Below, in pieces: positions 14,853 to 22,791 of a DNA stretch of 29,402 nucleotides (positions are counted from its first letter, which is position 1; every line of letters begins with the position of its first letter). The DNA lies in contig CANTEO010000032.1 in assembly GCA_947652855.1 (NCBI GenBank), positions 1-29,402 of the forward strand, read 5' to 3'. This DNA is from an uncultured Roseburia sp. (lineage in GTDB: Bacteria > Bacillota > Clostridia > Lachnospirales > Lachnospiraceae). The position numbers were made by a program, and so were the translations under genes. The notes under the pieces were generated by a model. It was not told the DNA's origin and searched no databases. It saw only the letters and a program-made list of their open reading frames with translations.

Positions 14853-15059
14853 CTAATTGTAGGCACGTTTCCTTACCTGCCCCATATATGCCTGACCGCT
14901 TCTGGTATATCCGATCAGCTTGCCTTCCATGCCGCGTCCCTCTTCCAGACGCTTAGCCTCTTTCTCCAACACCTCGCGAAAGCTTCTTTTTTCCTCCGGC
15001 TTATGCTCCTGTTGCCGCTGCCTTGAAGTAGAATCTGACATCGCCGTGACGAGCCTCAC
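14853..15059 (-). CDS. Small charged protein, probable sigma-28 regulon member
   Basis: A 68-residue protein rich in Arg, Gln, Glu and Lys. It has a Ser/Gln-rich N-terminal part (MSDSTSRQRQQE), a helical segment FREVLEKEAKRLEEGRGMEGK and a conserved-looking end GYTRSGQAYMGQVR. I do not recognise the family. A GTG start at 15059 has AGGA eight bases upstream; an internal ATG at 15041 would give 62 residues. The same frame is open a further 16 codons upstream without a standard start, and a much better AAGGAGGG at 15102-15109 is not correctly spaced to any in-frame start. The preceding sigma-28-type promoter and following terminator make this a self-contained unit; a flagellar or chemotaxis link is inferred from the promoter alone. 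Confidence 0.6.
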   Translation of the reverse strand: MRLVTAMSDSTSRQRQQEHKPEEKRSFREVLEKEAKRLEEGRGMEGKLIGYTRSGQAYMGQVRKRAYN

Positions 15060-15085
15060 AGACGCAATCCTGTAATATCCCTCAT
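15056..15085 (-). CDS. Possible upstream ORF overlapping the small gene start
   Basis: An ATG at 15085 opens a nine-residue frame (MRDITGLRL) whose TGA overlaps the GTG start of the 68-residue gene in a GTGA arrangement. A TTG at 15100, next to the strong AAGGAGGG, opens the same frame with five more residues, but its spacing of about two bases is too short. This could be a coupled leader peptide, or the N-terminal piece of the same gene separated by a frameshift. Confidence 0.3.
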   Translation of the reverse strand: MRDITGLRL

Positions 15086-15170
15086 ATCCGTATGCGTCAA
15101 TCCCTCCTTATATGCATATTCCTATGCCTTGCCAGCATCCTAGCCATCCGTTTGTTAAGGTATATTTTTT

Positions 15171-15197
15171 ATATCGGCAAATCCCTCTGCATTTTTA
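15171..15197 (-). promoter_or_regulatory. Sigma-28 (SigD/FliA-type) promoter
   Basis: On the minus strand, TAAA (15194-15197), a 15-base spacer and GCCGATAT (15171-15178). This matches the sigma-28 consensus TAAA-N15-GCCGATAA at all but the last base. The -35 overlaps the stop codon of the C39-like gene. The start of transcription would be near 15164, about 105 bases before the GTG start and about 55 before the strong ribosome site. Confidence 0.75.
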
Positions 15198-16085
15198 ATA
15201 CTTGCCGTTCCATGCATCTTCAATCGCGTCCCTTTGCCATTCATTTCCCTCTTCTGAATAAGACGTAACGGAAAGGTATTGAAACTGGCTGACTGTTTTT
15301 AAGGCGTCATACACATAGCGGAGCGGAATCCAGGAGCGGTTCTTGTCCGGATCCCCCGGATCCGCCAAAAAAACCATATCCTCATCCTCCTGATACAGCC
15401 AGATATTCACATAATGCCCCGGCGTATCCTGCCAAAACGCATCGTCGTTGGAGCTGCTGATTAAGACGATGGCCGATTTCATTTGCCGCATATGCCGCTG
15501 AAACGTCTTATAGCTTTTCGGCTTTCGGTACAGCTCGCACCCAAACCCGACCGCCCGTAACGTCCGCTTGAGGTCTTCCCACCCGATCGCGCCGCTCTCC
15601 TCGGAGGGATAATATTGGGAAACCGCAGTGGAAAGGCCAAACATATCCCAGGGCGAGCACTCGTATTCCGTCAATGTGCTGTAGATGTTCGCCATGCAGC
15701 AAAGCCCGCATCCAAAGCCGCCGAATGAATTGCCCTGCACAATTTGCCGGCACCATTCCCCGGACCATGGCCGCCCTTCCGAAAAGGATCTCGGCCCCTG
15801 TAAAAACGTATACACCGAAAGCGCCCTGTCTTCCGGCGTCAGGTTAGAAAAATCCAGGTCATCAGGAAGCAGGCCCTCGTCCCACACCGTTTCCCATACA
15901 TCCGCAGAGGCCCCCGCAAACAGCTGCCCCTCCTGCATTTTGGCGGGATTCGGCGCCCCGGCCTCTTTTGCGCCCCGGCGCTGCCAGAAGATCCCCCCAA
16001 AGGACAGGGCGCAAAGCAGAAGGAGGGCAATCCCCCAAAAGCATCCCTTCCAGCGCCCGCTTAAGAAACGCCTTGTATCAGACAT
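15195..16085 (-). CDS. Membrane-anchored papain/C39-like cysteine peptidase family protein
   Basis: A 296-residue protein with one N-terminal membrane helix (about residues 15-34) after a basic start, so the bulk is probably outside the cell. The extracellular part resembles the C39-like papain fold: a Cys in SFGGFGCGLCCMAN (C126), a His in TPGHYVNIWLY (H224) and an Asp in LADPGDP (D242), in the right order for a catalytic triad. The GCGLCC replaces the more usual GCGPT. It is not a bacteriocin-exporter C39 domain, because no ABC transporter is attached. Its ATG overlaps the purB stop by eight bases (ATGTCTGA), so it is probably translated with purB. The substrate is unknown. Confidence 0.75.
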   Translation of the reverse strand: MSDTRRFLSGRWKGCFWGIALLLLCALSFGGIFWQRRGAKEAGAPNPAKMQEGQLFAGASADVWETVWDEGLLPDDLDFSNLTPEDRALSVYTFLQGPRSFSEGRPWSGEWCRQIVQGNSFGGFGCGLCCMANIYSTLTEYECSPWDMFGLSTAVSQYYPSEESGAIGWEDLKRTLRAVGFGCELYRKPKSYKTFQRHMRQMKSAIVLISSSNDDAFWQDTPGHYVNIWLYQEDEDMVFLADPGDPDKNRSWIPLRYVYDALKTVSQFQYLSVTSYSEEGNEWQRDAIEDAWNGKY

Positions 16086-17511
16086 TGATTTCCACTTTCA
16101 CGCCCAACAGCTCTTTCTTTTCCTCCAGCAAAGGCCAAATAGCCTCTTTCAAAAAACCCTCCACCTGTTTTTCAGAGCGCCCCACGTACTTCGACGGATC
16201 CATAGACGCCTGCAGCTCTTCTAAGGACAATTGGAACGAGGGATCCGCCGCAATCAGCTCCAGCAGATTATTCTCCCCTCCTTCTTTCTTCACATGGGCT
16301 CCGGCCTCCATGGAAAGCTTACGTATCTTCTCATGCAGCTCCTGACGGTCGCCTCCTTTTTTCACCGCGTCCATCATGATATTTTCCGTCGCCATAAACG
16401 GAAGCTCCGCCAAAAGATGCTTTGTAATCACCTTGTCGTACACGACAAGGCCATCTACCACATTTAAGCACAGATCCAAAATTCCGTCCGTTGCCAAAAA
16501 GGCCTCCGGAATGCTTAAGCGCTTATTCGCAGAATCGTCCAACGTCCGCTCAAACCATTGCGTCGCCGAAGTGATCGCAGGGTTTAGGACATCAATCATC
16601 ACGAACCGCGACAAAGAGCCGATCCTCTCGCTCCGCATCGGGTTCCGTTTGTACGCCATTGCGGAAGACCCAATTTGATCCTTCTCAAATGGCTCCTCGA
16701 TTTCTTTTAAGTGCTGCAATAAGCGGATGTCATTTGACATCTTGCACGCGCTGGCGGCGATCCCCGCCAGGACGTTCGCGACCCTCAAGTCCACCTTTCT
16801 GGAGTATGTCTGGCCTGACACGGGGTAACAGGAGGCAAATCCCATCTTTTCCGCAATCAGAGAGTCAATCCTGTCCACCTTCTCATCGTCGCCGTCAAAC
16901 AATTCCAAAAAGCTGGCCTGCGTCCCTGTCGTCCCCTTTGACCCAAGCAGCTTTAAGCTGCCAAGGACATACGTAAGATCCTCATAATCCATCAAAAATT
17001 CCTGCAGCCAAAGCGTCGCCCGTTTCCCAACCGTCGTCGGCTGCGCAGGCTGAAAATGGGTATAGGCCAATGTCGGAAGGGATTTATAGGCTTCTGCAAA
17101 TTTTGCCAGGCGCTCCATCACATTCACTAACTTCTTCTCAATCAGCCTTAAGGCGTCCGACATAAGGATGATATCCGTATTGTCGCCCACAAAGCAGGAC
17201 GTGGCGCCCAGATGGATGATCCCCTTCGCTTTTGGGCACTGCACGCCATAGGCATAGACATGGGACATCACATCGTGGCGGACTGCCTTCTCCCGCTCCT
17301 TTGCCGTCTCAAAATTAATGTCGTCCTTATGTTCCTTTAATTCTGCAATCTGCTCCTCCGTGATAGGCAGGCCAAGCTCCCGCTCTGTTTCCGCAAGCGC
17401 GATCCAAAGCCTCCTCCACGTCTTAAACTTCTTTTCCGGCGAAAAGAGATACTGCATCTCTTTGCTGGCGTACCGTTCCGACAACGGACTCGTATAGTTA
17501 TCCCTGCTCAT
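16078..17511 (-). CDS. purB: Adenylosuccinate lyase
   Basis: The 477-residue enzyme of the fumarase/aspartase superfamily cleaves fumarate from SAICAR and from adenylosuccinate, two steps of purine synthesis. The superfamily signature GSSAMAYKRNP (281-291) carries the flexible catalytic serine. The catalytic-histidine region THFQPAQPTT (151-160) and GATSCFVGDN (102-111) are also intact. Length is typical. The start ATG 17511 follows GGAGG. It lies 48 bases after purC, whose product SAICAR is its substrate, so the two genes form a two-step cassette. The membrane-anchored C39-like gene overlaps its 3' end. Confidence 0.97.
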   Translation of the reverse strand: MSRDNYTSPLSERYASKEMQYLFSPEKKFKTWRRLWIALAETERELGLPITEEQIAELKEHKDDINFETAKEREKAVRHDVMSHVYAYGVQCPKAKGIIHLGATSCFVGDNTDIILMSDALRLIEKKLVNVMERLAKFAEAYKSLPTLAYTHFQPAQPTTVGKRATLWLQEFLMDYEDLTYVLGSLKLLGSKGTTGTQASFLELFDGDDEKVDRIDSLIAEKMGFASCYPVSGQTYSRKVDLRVANVLAGIAASACKMSNDIRLLQHLKEIEEPFEKDQIGSSAMAYKRNPMRSERIGSLSRFVMIDVLNPAITSATQWFERTLDDSANKRLSIPEAFLATDGILDLCLNVVDGLVVYDKVITKHLLAELPFMATENIMMDAVKKGGDRQELHEKIRKLSMEAGAHVKKEGGENNLLELIAADPSFQLSLEELQASMDPSKYVGRSEKQVEGFLKEAIWPLLEEKKELLGVKVEINV

Positions 17512-17559
17512 AGCCCCTCCATTCTAAACATCAAGCGCCCTCTGCTCTTTCTATGCATT

Positions 17560-18462
17560 CTAAGCCTCTGCGGCATCCGTGCATGACGAAAAGGCTCTCC
17601 CCGTCAAAAGCGCAAACGCCTCCTCATATTTTTCCACGGTCTTCCTTACCACCTCGTCCGGCAGCAGGTAGCCGCTGTCTGGATTCGCCTTCAGCCAGTC
17701 CCGCACAAACTGCTTATCGAATGACGGCTGCGCCTTTCCCGTCTCATAGCCTTCTACCGGCCAGAACCTGGAGCTGTCCGGCGTCAGCATCTCATCGCCG
17801 AGCACGACGTTCCCATCCTCATCCAGGCCAAATTCAAATTTGGTGTCCGCAATGATGATCCCTTTCGAAAACGCGTACTCCGCCGCTTTTTGATACAAGG
17901 CAAGCGTACAGTCCCTAAGCCGCTTCGCATACTCCTCGCCCTTTCCCGGATAGCGCTTCTCCAAGATATCCACGCTCTCCTCATACGTAATATGCTCGTC
18001 ATGCAGGCCAAGCTCGGCTTTCGTCGTCGGCGTATAGATCGGCTCCTTTAGGCGCTCCGACTCTTTTAAGCCTTCCGGCAGGCGAATCCCGCATACTGTC
18101 TGGCTTTTTTGATAGCTTTCCCAACCGCTCCCCGTAATATAACCCCTGACAATGCATTCAATCGGAAACATCGCAAGCTTCCGGCATTTCATGCTGTTGC
18201 CGTCAAAGCGCTTTTTCTGAAAAAATTCAGGCATATCCTTCACATCCACAGAAACCATATGGTTTGGGATCACGTCTTTCGTAAAATCAAACCAAAATTT
18301 TGACATCTGCGTCAGAATCGCGCCCTTTCCCGTAATCTCATTCTTCAAAATATGGTCAAATGCGGATATCCGGTCCGTCGCCACAATCACCATGCCGTCG
18401 CCCACATCATACACTTCACGTACTTTTCCTTCTTTTACTGGTTGAAATTCCAAAATGCCCAT
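17560..18462 (-). CDS. purC: Phosphoribosylaminoimidazole-succinocarboxamide (SAICAR) synthase
   Basis: The 300-residue ATP-dependent ligase joins CAIR and aspartate to give SAICAR in de novo purine synthesis. Family segments visible are GKVREVYDVGDG near the N-terminus, ATDRISAFDHIL, CIVRGYITGSGWESY, DTKFEFGLDEDG (metal and nucleotide binding) and LTPDSSRFWP. At 300 residues it belongs to the longer SAICAR synthase type. The start ATG 18462 has AGGAGGT seven bases upstream. The product feeds directly into PurB encoded next. Confidence 0.97.
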   Translation of the reverse strand: MGILEFQPVKEGKVREVYDVGDGMVIVATDRISAFDHILKNEITGKGAILTQMSKFWFDFTKDVIPNHMVSVDVKDMPEFFQKKRFDGNSMKCRKLAMFPIECIVRGYITGSGWESYQKSQTVCGIRLPEGLKESERLKEPIYTPTTKAELGLHDEHITYEESVDILEKRYPGKGEEYAKRLRDCTLALYQKAAEYAFSKGIIIADTKFEFGLDEDGNVVLGDEMLTPDSSRFWPVEGYETGKAQPSFDKQFVRDWLKANPDSGYLLPDEVVRKTVEKYEEAFALLTGRAFSSCTDAAEA

Positions 18463-18553
18463 GTCGTACCTCCTGTGATTTTTCCTGTCAGCGCGCCCGG
18501 CGCGCCTGCGTCAAAGCAAAGCAGCCCAATCAGCCAGCTTGGCTTTCGGTCAT

Positions 18554-18583
18554 AGTATATAACAGCGCCTAAAGCAAAGTCAA
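18554..18583 (-). promoter_or_regulatory. Promoter of purC-purB
   Basis: On the minus strand, TTGACT (18578-18583), an 18-base spacer and TATACT (18554-18559). The leader of about 85 bases holds a GC-rich triloop hairpin (18491-18496 with 18500-18505) but nothing resembling a purine riboswitch or a PurR box pair. Between this promoter and the lexA control region, 18584-18707, I see no further feature. Confidence 0.65.
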
Positions 18584-18707
18584 CGCAAAATGAATTTTCC
18601 TGCCAAAAAACAGGCCAGCCGCCGCCGCTCACCGAAAGCTGCGCGCCGCGCCGCATGGCGACGCCCAGTCAAGGCCGCAAAAACAAAGAACAATCCGTCA
18701 ATACGCC

Positions 18708-18734
18708 CGAACAAATTTTCTGAATGTCTGTTTG
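18708..18734. promoter_or_regulatory. Two degenerate LexA-type operator sites
   Basis: CGAACAAATTTTCT (18708-18721) and TGAATGTCTGTTTG (18721-18734) each resemble the Firmicutes LexA box CGAAC-N4-GTTCG with mismatches. The second overlaps the lexA -35. Their place at the lexA promoter makes autoregulation plausible, though each is weak alone. Confidence 0.4.
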
Positions 18735-18760
18735 CTTTTTTGGGGCGAGTGTGATATGAT
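18732..18760 (+). promoter_or_regulatory. Promoter of lexA
   Basis: TTGCTT (18732-18737), a 17-base spacer and TATGAT (18755-18760), preceded by TGA, giving an extended -10. The predicted start is near 18767, leaving about 37 bases before the lexA ATG. An upstream in-frame ATG at 18732 is excluded because it lies before the transcription start. Confidence 0.7.
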
Positions 18761-18803
18761 ACTAAACAGAAATGACCGGAGACGGCAAAGGAGGTTTGTG
18801 CAT

Positions 18804-19418
18804 ATGGCGCACGGCAAGATTTCAGCAAAACAGGATGAAATTCTTCATTATATCAAACAGCAGATTCTGAAAAAAGGGTATCCGCCGTCGGTTCGGGAAA
18901 TATGCGAGGCGGTTCATTTAAAGTCCACCTCATCTGTGCATTCCCACTTGGAGACGCTTGAGAAAAACGGATATATCCGAAAAGACCCTACAAAGCCCCG
19001 GGCGATTGAGATCTTAGACGACGAGTTTAGGCTTACGCGGCGCGAGGTCGTCAACGTTCCCATGATTGGCAGCGTAGCCGCCGGGCAGCCAATCCTCGCC
19101 ACGGAAAATATTGAGGGCTATTTCCCAATCCCGGCAGAATTCCTTCCAAATCAGGAGACCTTCCTGCTGCACGTCAAAGGGGACAGCATGGTGAACGCCG
19201 GCATTTTCGACGGAGACAACATCCTCGTCAAGCAGCAGGACGTAGCGGCCAATGGGGATATGGTGGTGGCCCTTGTGGAGGACTCCGCCACAGTGAAGAC
19301 ATTCTACAAAGAAGACGGCCATTACCGGCTGCAGCCGGAAAATGACCATATGGATCCGATTCTTGTGGACGATGTGTCAATCCTTGGGATTGTCATTGGG
19401 GTATTCCGGCTCTTCTAA
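18804..19418 (+). CDS. lexA: SOS response repressor LexA
   Basis: The 204-residue repressor represses DNA-damage genes and cleaves itself when stimulated by RecA filaments. The N-terminal winged helix (residues 5-65) includes YPPSVREICEAVHLKSTSSV. The cleavage bond is Ala93-Gly94 in VAAGQP. The catalytic pair is Ser128 (KGDSM) and Lys165 (SATVKTF), all intact. The start ATG 18804 has AAAGGAGG nine bases upstream and suits the promoter. It is divergent from purC and convergent with rsfS, with a shared terminator at 19467-19519. Confidence 0.97.
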   Translation: MAHGKISAKQDEILHYIKQQILKKGYPPSVREICEAVHLKSTSSVHSHLETLEKNGYIRKDPTKPRAIEILDDEFRLTRREVVNVPMIGSVAAGQPILATENIEGYFPIPAEFLPNQETFLLHVKGDSMVNAGIFDGDNILVKQQDVAANGDMVVALVEDSATVKTFYKEDGHYRLQPENDHMDPILVDDVSILGIVIGVFRLF

Positions 19419-19466
19419 CTCCAGAAAGGGCATCTGTTTCAGAGGAACGCCTTCGGCCAAAAACGA

Positions 19467-19519
19467 CAAAGGCAGCGCAGGCGCCAATCCATGAAAAATT
19501 GACGCCTGCGCTGCCTTTG
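19467..19519. terminator. Bidirectional terminator between lexA and rsfS
   Basis: A perfect 17-bp stem (CAAAGGCAGCGCAGGCG at 19467-19483 with its complement at 19503-19519) encloses a 19-base loop that can pair further at its base. On the minus strand the stem is followed by TCGTTTTT; the plus side is less T-rich. It serves the end of lexA and of the rplU-rsfS operon. Confidence 0.88.
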
Positions 19520-19545
19520 CCCTTTGCCACATCCGTCCGCTCTCG

Positions 19546-19893
19546 TTACAAATCTTTTGGCTCCACGAGCTTCCCGTCTCTCCAAATTCGCTCAAGATCG
19601 TAAAACAGCCTGTCCTCCTTCGAAAACAGATGCACAATAATGTCGCCGTAATCCATCAGGATCCAGGTGGATTTCCGGTTTCCCTCAATCTGCTTCACCT
19701 CCGCCCCGGCCTTGTAGAGCATTTCATCTACAGATTCCTGCATCGCCTGAATCTGATTCGTGTTCTCCCCGTCCGCCAGCACAAAATAATCCGCAATAAC
19801 GGAAATGCCCCGAATGTCAATTACCTGAATGCCGCCCGCTTTCTTCTCTTCCAGGGCGTCACAGGCGATTTTTGCCATTTCATGTGATTCCAT
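19546..19893 (-). CDS. rsfS: Ribosomal silencing factor RsfS
   Basis: A 115-residue protein of the RsfS/Iojap (DUF143) family. It binds L14 on the 50S subunit and blocks subunit joining under starvation. Family segments are visible: QVIDIRGISVIADYFVLADG, the GNRKSTWILMDYGDIIVHLF core and RLFYDLERIW. The start ATG 19893 is preceded by AAAGGAG and overlaps the end of yqeK by 14 bases. It is the last gene of the large operon starting at rplU. Confidence 0.95.
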   Translation of the reverse strand: MESHEMAKIACDALEEKKAGGIQVIDIRGISVIADYFVLADGENTNQIQAMQESVDEMLYKAGAEVKQIEGNRKSTWILMDYGDIIVHLFSKEDRLFYDLERIWRDGKLVEPKDL

Positions 19894-20482
19894 CCAAATT
19901 CTCCTTTCTGTTCCTATCCGTCAAATAAAACTGATATGCCTCGTTTGTCCTAGGGTCAATCGCCCCTTTTTTCTGGTTTAAGTAATGCATCGTGTCATGC
20001 AGAATGCGCAGCGCCGCCCCGTCAATGTCCAAAAAGGCAAGCTCCCGTATCAAAGGCAGGCCCGGCGCCTTATCCCGGCCCGGCTCAATGTAGTCGGAGA
20101 CAAAAATAATCTTGTCCAAAAGGCTCATGTCCGGCGCCCCGGTCGTATGTACCTGGATGGCATGGAGAACCGCCCCATCCTTCACGCCATACTCCGTGTG
20201 CGCTAAAAATGCGCCTAGCTTAGAATGCAATAGGAACGGGTTCTTCCGCTCCACCTCAGTGATATGGATATGGTTCTTTTTGCAAAGATGAACCTGCCTT
20301 TCCCCGGGAATGCATTTCGCGCAGTCATGCAAAAGCCCCGCCAGCATCGCCTGCTGCGGGTCGCCTCCATGCCGCATCGCAAGGCAGGACGCCGTATACA
20401 TAACGCCCATTGTATGCCAATAACGGCCCTTATCCAATTCATGCTTTAGTTTTTTTCTGATTTTGTTTAACTGCTCTGTCAT
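19880..20482 (-). CDS. yqeK: YqeK-type HD-domain phosphohydrolase (Ap4A hydrolase family)
   Basis: A 200-residue HD-superfamily hydrolase. Family members split diadenosine tetraphosphate symmetrically to ADP. Metal ligands in the expected order are H23 (WHTMGV), H52 and D53 (LLHDCAK), further His residues in LLHSKLG and HAIQVHTTG, and the Asp of FVSDYIEPGRD. The start is ATG 20482, which gives the usual short N-terminus before the HT motif; a TTG at 20518 would add 12 residues. It overlaps nadD by 44 bases and rsfS by 14. The nadD-yqeK-rsfS order is common in Firmicutes. Confidence 0.92.
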   Translation of the reverse strand: MTEQLNKIRKKLKHELDKGRYWHTMGVMYTASCLAMRHGGDPQQAMLAGLLHDCAKCIPGERQVHLCKKNHIHITEVERKNPFLLHSKLGAFLAHTEYGVKDGAVLHAIQVHTTGAPDMSLLDKIIFVSDYIEPGRDKAPGLPLIRELAFLDIDGAALRILHDTMHYLNQKKGAIDPRTNEAYQFYLTDRNRKENLDGIT

Positions 20483-21107
20483 ATTCACCAAAACCTTTAT
20501 AAAGAGAATGTTCCTCAATCAGGCCCCATACTTCGTCCGGCAGCATATAGCGGACGCTCCTCCCCTGTTTGACGCGGCTTCGGATCTCACTGGAGGACAC
20601 GGAAAAGCTGGGCGCATGAAGCAAATGCAAATCGGCGGAATACGCCCGTTCCACCGTCTTCATTTTTTCCTCCATCCCTTGCCGGGAATCGCCCCTCACC
20701 GCCACCAGGACGGACGCAAGGCGGCAAATTTCAGCCGGGTTCCTCCATCCCGGAAAATCATCCAATGAATCCTCTCCCATAATAAAATAAAACGAGCTTT
20801 TCGGGTACGCCTGATGAAATTTTTGCAGGGAACGATACGTATAATTGACGCTGTCGCTGTCTGTCTCCATCGTTGAGACCGAAAATTTTGCGTTCCCCTT
20901 CAGCGCGGCGCAAAGCATCTTGCAGCGCAAGCCGGCGTCCGTCACCTGATCCATCGGCTTGTGAGGCGATTTTCCGGTCGGCAGGAAAATCACCTGGTCT
21001 AACCCAAATTCCTCCGCCGCGCTCTGCGCGATCAAAAGATGCCCGTAATGAACCGGGTCAAACGTGCCGCCCATTATGCCTATTTTGCCAATAAACGTCG
21101 CATCCAT
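20439..21107 (-). CDS. nadD: Nicotinate-nucleotide adenylyltransferase
   Basis: The 222-residue enzyme transfers AMP to nicotinate mononucleotide, a step of NAD synthesis. The nucleotidyltransferase motif GGTFDPVHYGH (13-23) and the second motif SVSSSEIRSRV near the C-terminus are intact, along with FLPTGKSPHK, typical of NadD. The start ATG 21107 is preceded by GGGGGA; the frame continues 27 codons upstream to 21188 but without a good site. The C-terminal tail (residues beyond about 205) is charged and overlaps the start of yqeK. Confidence 0.96.
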   Translation of the reverse strand: MDATFIGKIGIMGGTFDPVHYGHLLIAQSAAEEFGLDQVIFLPTGKSPHKPMDQVTDAGLRCKMLCAALKGNAKFSVSTMETDSDSVNYTYRSLQKFHQAYPKSSFYFIMGEDSLDDFPGWRNPAEICRLASVLVAVRGDSRQGMEEKMKTVERAYSADLHLLHAPSFSVSSSEIRSRVKQGRSVRYMLPDEVWGLIEEHSLYKGFGEYDRAVKQNQKKTKA

Positions 21108-21174
21108 GATGATCCCCCTTATCCGTTGCCGCCTCGCTTTACGGCAGGGCATCCATTTCCTTACGCCCGCCCTA

Positions 21175-21465
21175 TTATGGCAGCTCAATCACCGGCTTTT
21201 TCTTGGACGTGCGGAACAGGATGATTTTCTTTCCAATCACCCGAACCACGTCTGACCTGGTGCGTCCTGCAATCGTCTCCGCAAGCTCGTGCGGGTCGTC
21301 AAAACAATTTTTCAACACCGATATTTTAACCAATTCCCGCTTTTCCAATGCATCATCCACAGCCGAAACAAGTTCCGGCGTTAAGCTGGCTTTTCCAATC
21401 TGAAAAATAGACGTCAAATTGCTCGCCTTGCTCATTAAAAACGCCCTTTGCTTACTGTTTAACAT
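21175..21465 (-). CDS. yhbY: YhbY family RNA-binding protein (CRM domain)
   Basis: The 96-residue protein is a single CRM (YhbY) domain that binds pre-50S ribosomal particles in other bacteria. It opens with MLNSKQRAFLMSKASNL and carries the IGKASLTPELVSAVDDAL and GRTRSDVVRVIGKKIILFR segments, the latter being the usual GxxG-like RNA-binding core. The start ATG 21465 has AAAGGGA upstream. It sits 15 bases after obgE and 67 before nadD, and fits the ribosome assembly theme of the operon. Confidence 0.95.
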   Translation of the reverse strand: MLNSKQRAFLMSKASNLTSIFQIGKASLTPELVSAVDDALEKRELVKISVLKNCFDDPHELAETIAGRTRSDVVRVIGKKIILFRTSKKKPVIELP

Positions 21466-21480
21466 AAAAATCCCTTTCTG

Positions 21481-22764
21481 TCACTTATAATAATCAAACT
21501 GATGCCCATACATATGGACGACGTCGCCGTCCTCAATTCCCTGCCTCTCAAGCTCCTCTAAGATGCCGCGCTCCTTTAAAAACCTCTGAAAAAATAAAAA
21601 TCCCTTTTCCGAGTCAATATTCGTGTACCCGAGCATCTTTTCAATCATGGAGCCTTCCAGTGAAAACGACCCGTCCTCCAAACGCTCCACGTCAAAGGAG
21701 CCGTCCCTTCCCACCGCAAGCGCCGGGTCAAATTCCTGCTCATACACAAGCGGGGCGTCGTCCATCGCCTCAAGCTGCCCGCTGACATAAAATAACAGCT
21801 CCTTTAAGCCCTTGCCGCTGACGGCAGATATGGGGAACACCTGAATGCCGCCTTTCTCAAATTCCGCCTTCAGGCCCTCTATGACGTCGTTCATCTCCCC
21901 ATAGACGGCATCTATTTTGTTTGCCGCAATGACTTGCGGCTTTTTCAGCAGATCCGGATTGTAAGCCGAAAGCTCCTGGTTGATGGCGTAGATGTCCGCG
22001 ACCGGATCCCTGCCTTCCACCGAAGCCGCGTCCACTACATGGACAATCACCTTGGTGCGCTCAATGTGGCGCAGAAATTCATGCCCTAAGCCAACGCCCT
22101 CGGACGCCCCCTCAATCAGGCCCGGGATGTCCGCAATGACGAACCCGCTCCCGCCGTCTAAGTCCACTACGCCTAAATTGGGGCTTAACGTCGTGAAGTG
22201 ATAGTTGGCGATTTTCGGGCGCGCGTTCGTCACGCGGGACAAAAGCGTGGACTTCCCTACATTCGGAAAGCCGACAAGGCCCACGTCCGCGATGACCTTA
22301 AGCTCCAGCAGCACCTCGATCTCAATGCCGTCCTTGCCAGGCTGCGCATATTTGGGCGCCTGCATGACCGCCGTGGCGTAATGCTGATTGCCCTGCCCGC
22401 CACGCCCGCCTTTTAAGATGACCTGACGCGTATTCTCACCGGACATATCCGCAATCACCTTGCCGGACTCCGCATCTTTTAGCACCGTCCCCTCCGGCAC
22501 CTTTAAGATCAAGTCCTCCCCATTCCTTCCATGACGGTTCTTCTTACTGCCTTCCTCGCCATTCTGCGCCGCAAATTTGCGCCGATACCGATAGTCGCTA
22601 AGCGTATTCATCCCTTCGTCCACCAAAAAGATGATGTCGCCGCCCTTTCCGCCGTCGCCGCCGTCAGGGCCTCCGTTAGGCACATATTTCTCCCGCCGGA
22701 AGCTGACATGGCCGTTCCCGCCGTTGCCTGATTTTATAATAATTTTCGCTCGATCCGCAAACAT
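21481..22764 (-). CDS. obgE: GTPase ObgE/CgtA
   Basis: The 427-residue essential GTPase of the Obg family acts in 50S assembly and stress signalling. Residues 1-158 form the glycine-rich Obg fold (GGPDGGDGGKGG). The G domain follows, with G1 GFPNVGKS (165-172), G3 DIPG (212-215) and G4 NKID (282-285). The C-terminal OCT domain (about 345-427) is present. The start is ATG 22764 with GAGGTGG just upstream; an earlier in-frame start at 22776 has no better site. It is 61 bases after rpmA, and that gap contains a hairpin at 22792-22814. Confidence 0.97.
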   Translation of the reverse strand: MFADRAKIIIKSGNGGNGHVSFRREKYVPNGGPDGGDGGKGGDIIFLVDEGMNTLSDYRYRRKFAAQNGEEGSKKNRHGRNGEDLILKVPEGTVLKDAESGKVIADMSGENTRQVILKGGRGGQGNQHYATAVMQAPKYAQPGKDGIEIEVLLELKVIADVGLVGFPNVGKSTLLSRVTNARPKIANYHFTTLSPNLGVVDLDGGSGFVIADIPGLIEGASEGVGLGHEFLRHIERTKVIVHVVDAASVEGRDPVADIYAINQELSAYNPDLLKKPQVIAANKIDAVYGEMNDVIEGLKAEFEKGGIQVFPISAVSGKGLKELLFYVSGQLEAMDDAPLVYEQEFDPALAVGRDGSFDVERLEDGSFSLEGSMIEKMLGYTNIDSEKGFLFFQRFLKERGILEELERQGIEDGDVVHMYGHQFDYYK

Positions 22765-22791
22765 TTTCCACCTCAAATCACATAAGACAAC

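Noticed and set aside
18463..18553. Purine riboswitch or paired PurR box in the purC leader
   Set aside because: The leader is short and holds only a GC-rich triloop hairpin, without the conserved purine aptamer elements.
18732..18803. Longer LexA start at 18732
   Set aside because: It falls within the promoter; ATG 18804 has a strong ribosome site and matches the normal LexA N-terminus.
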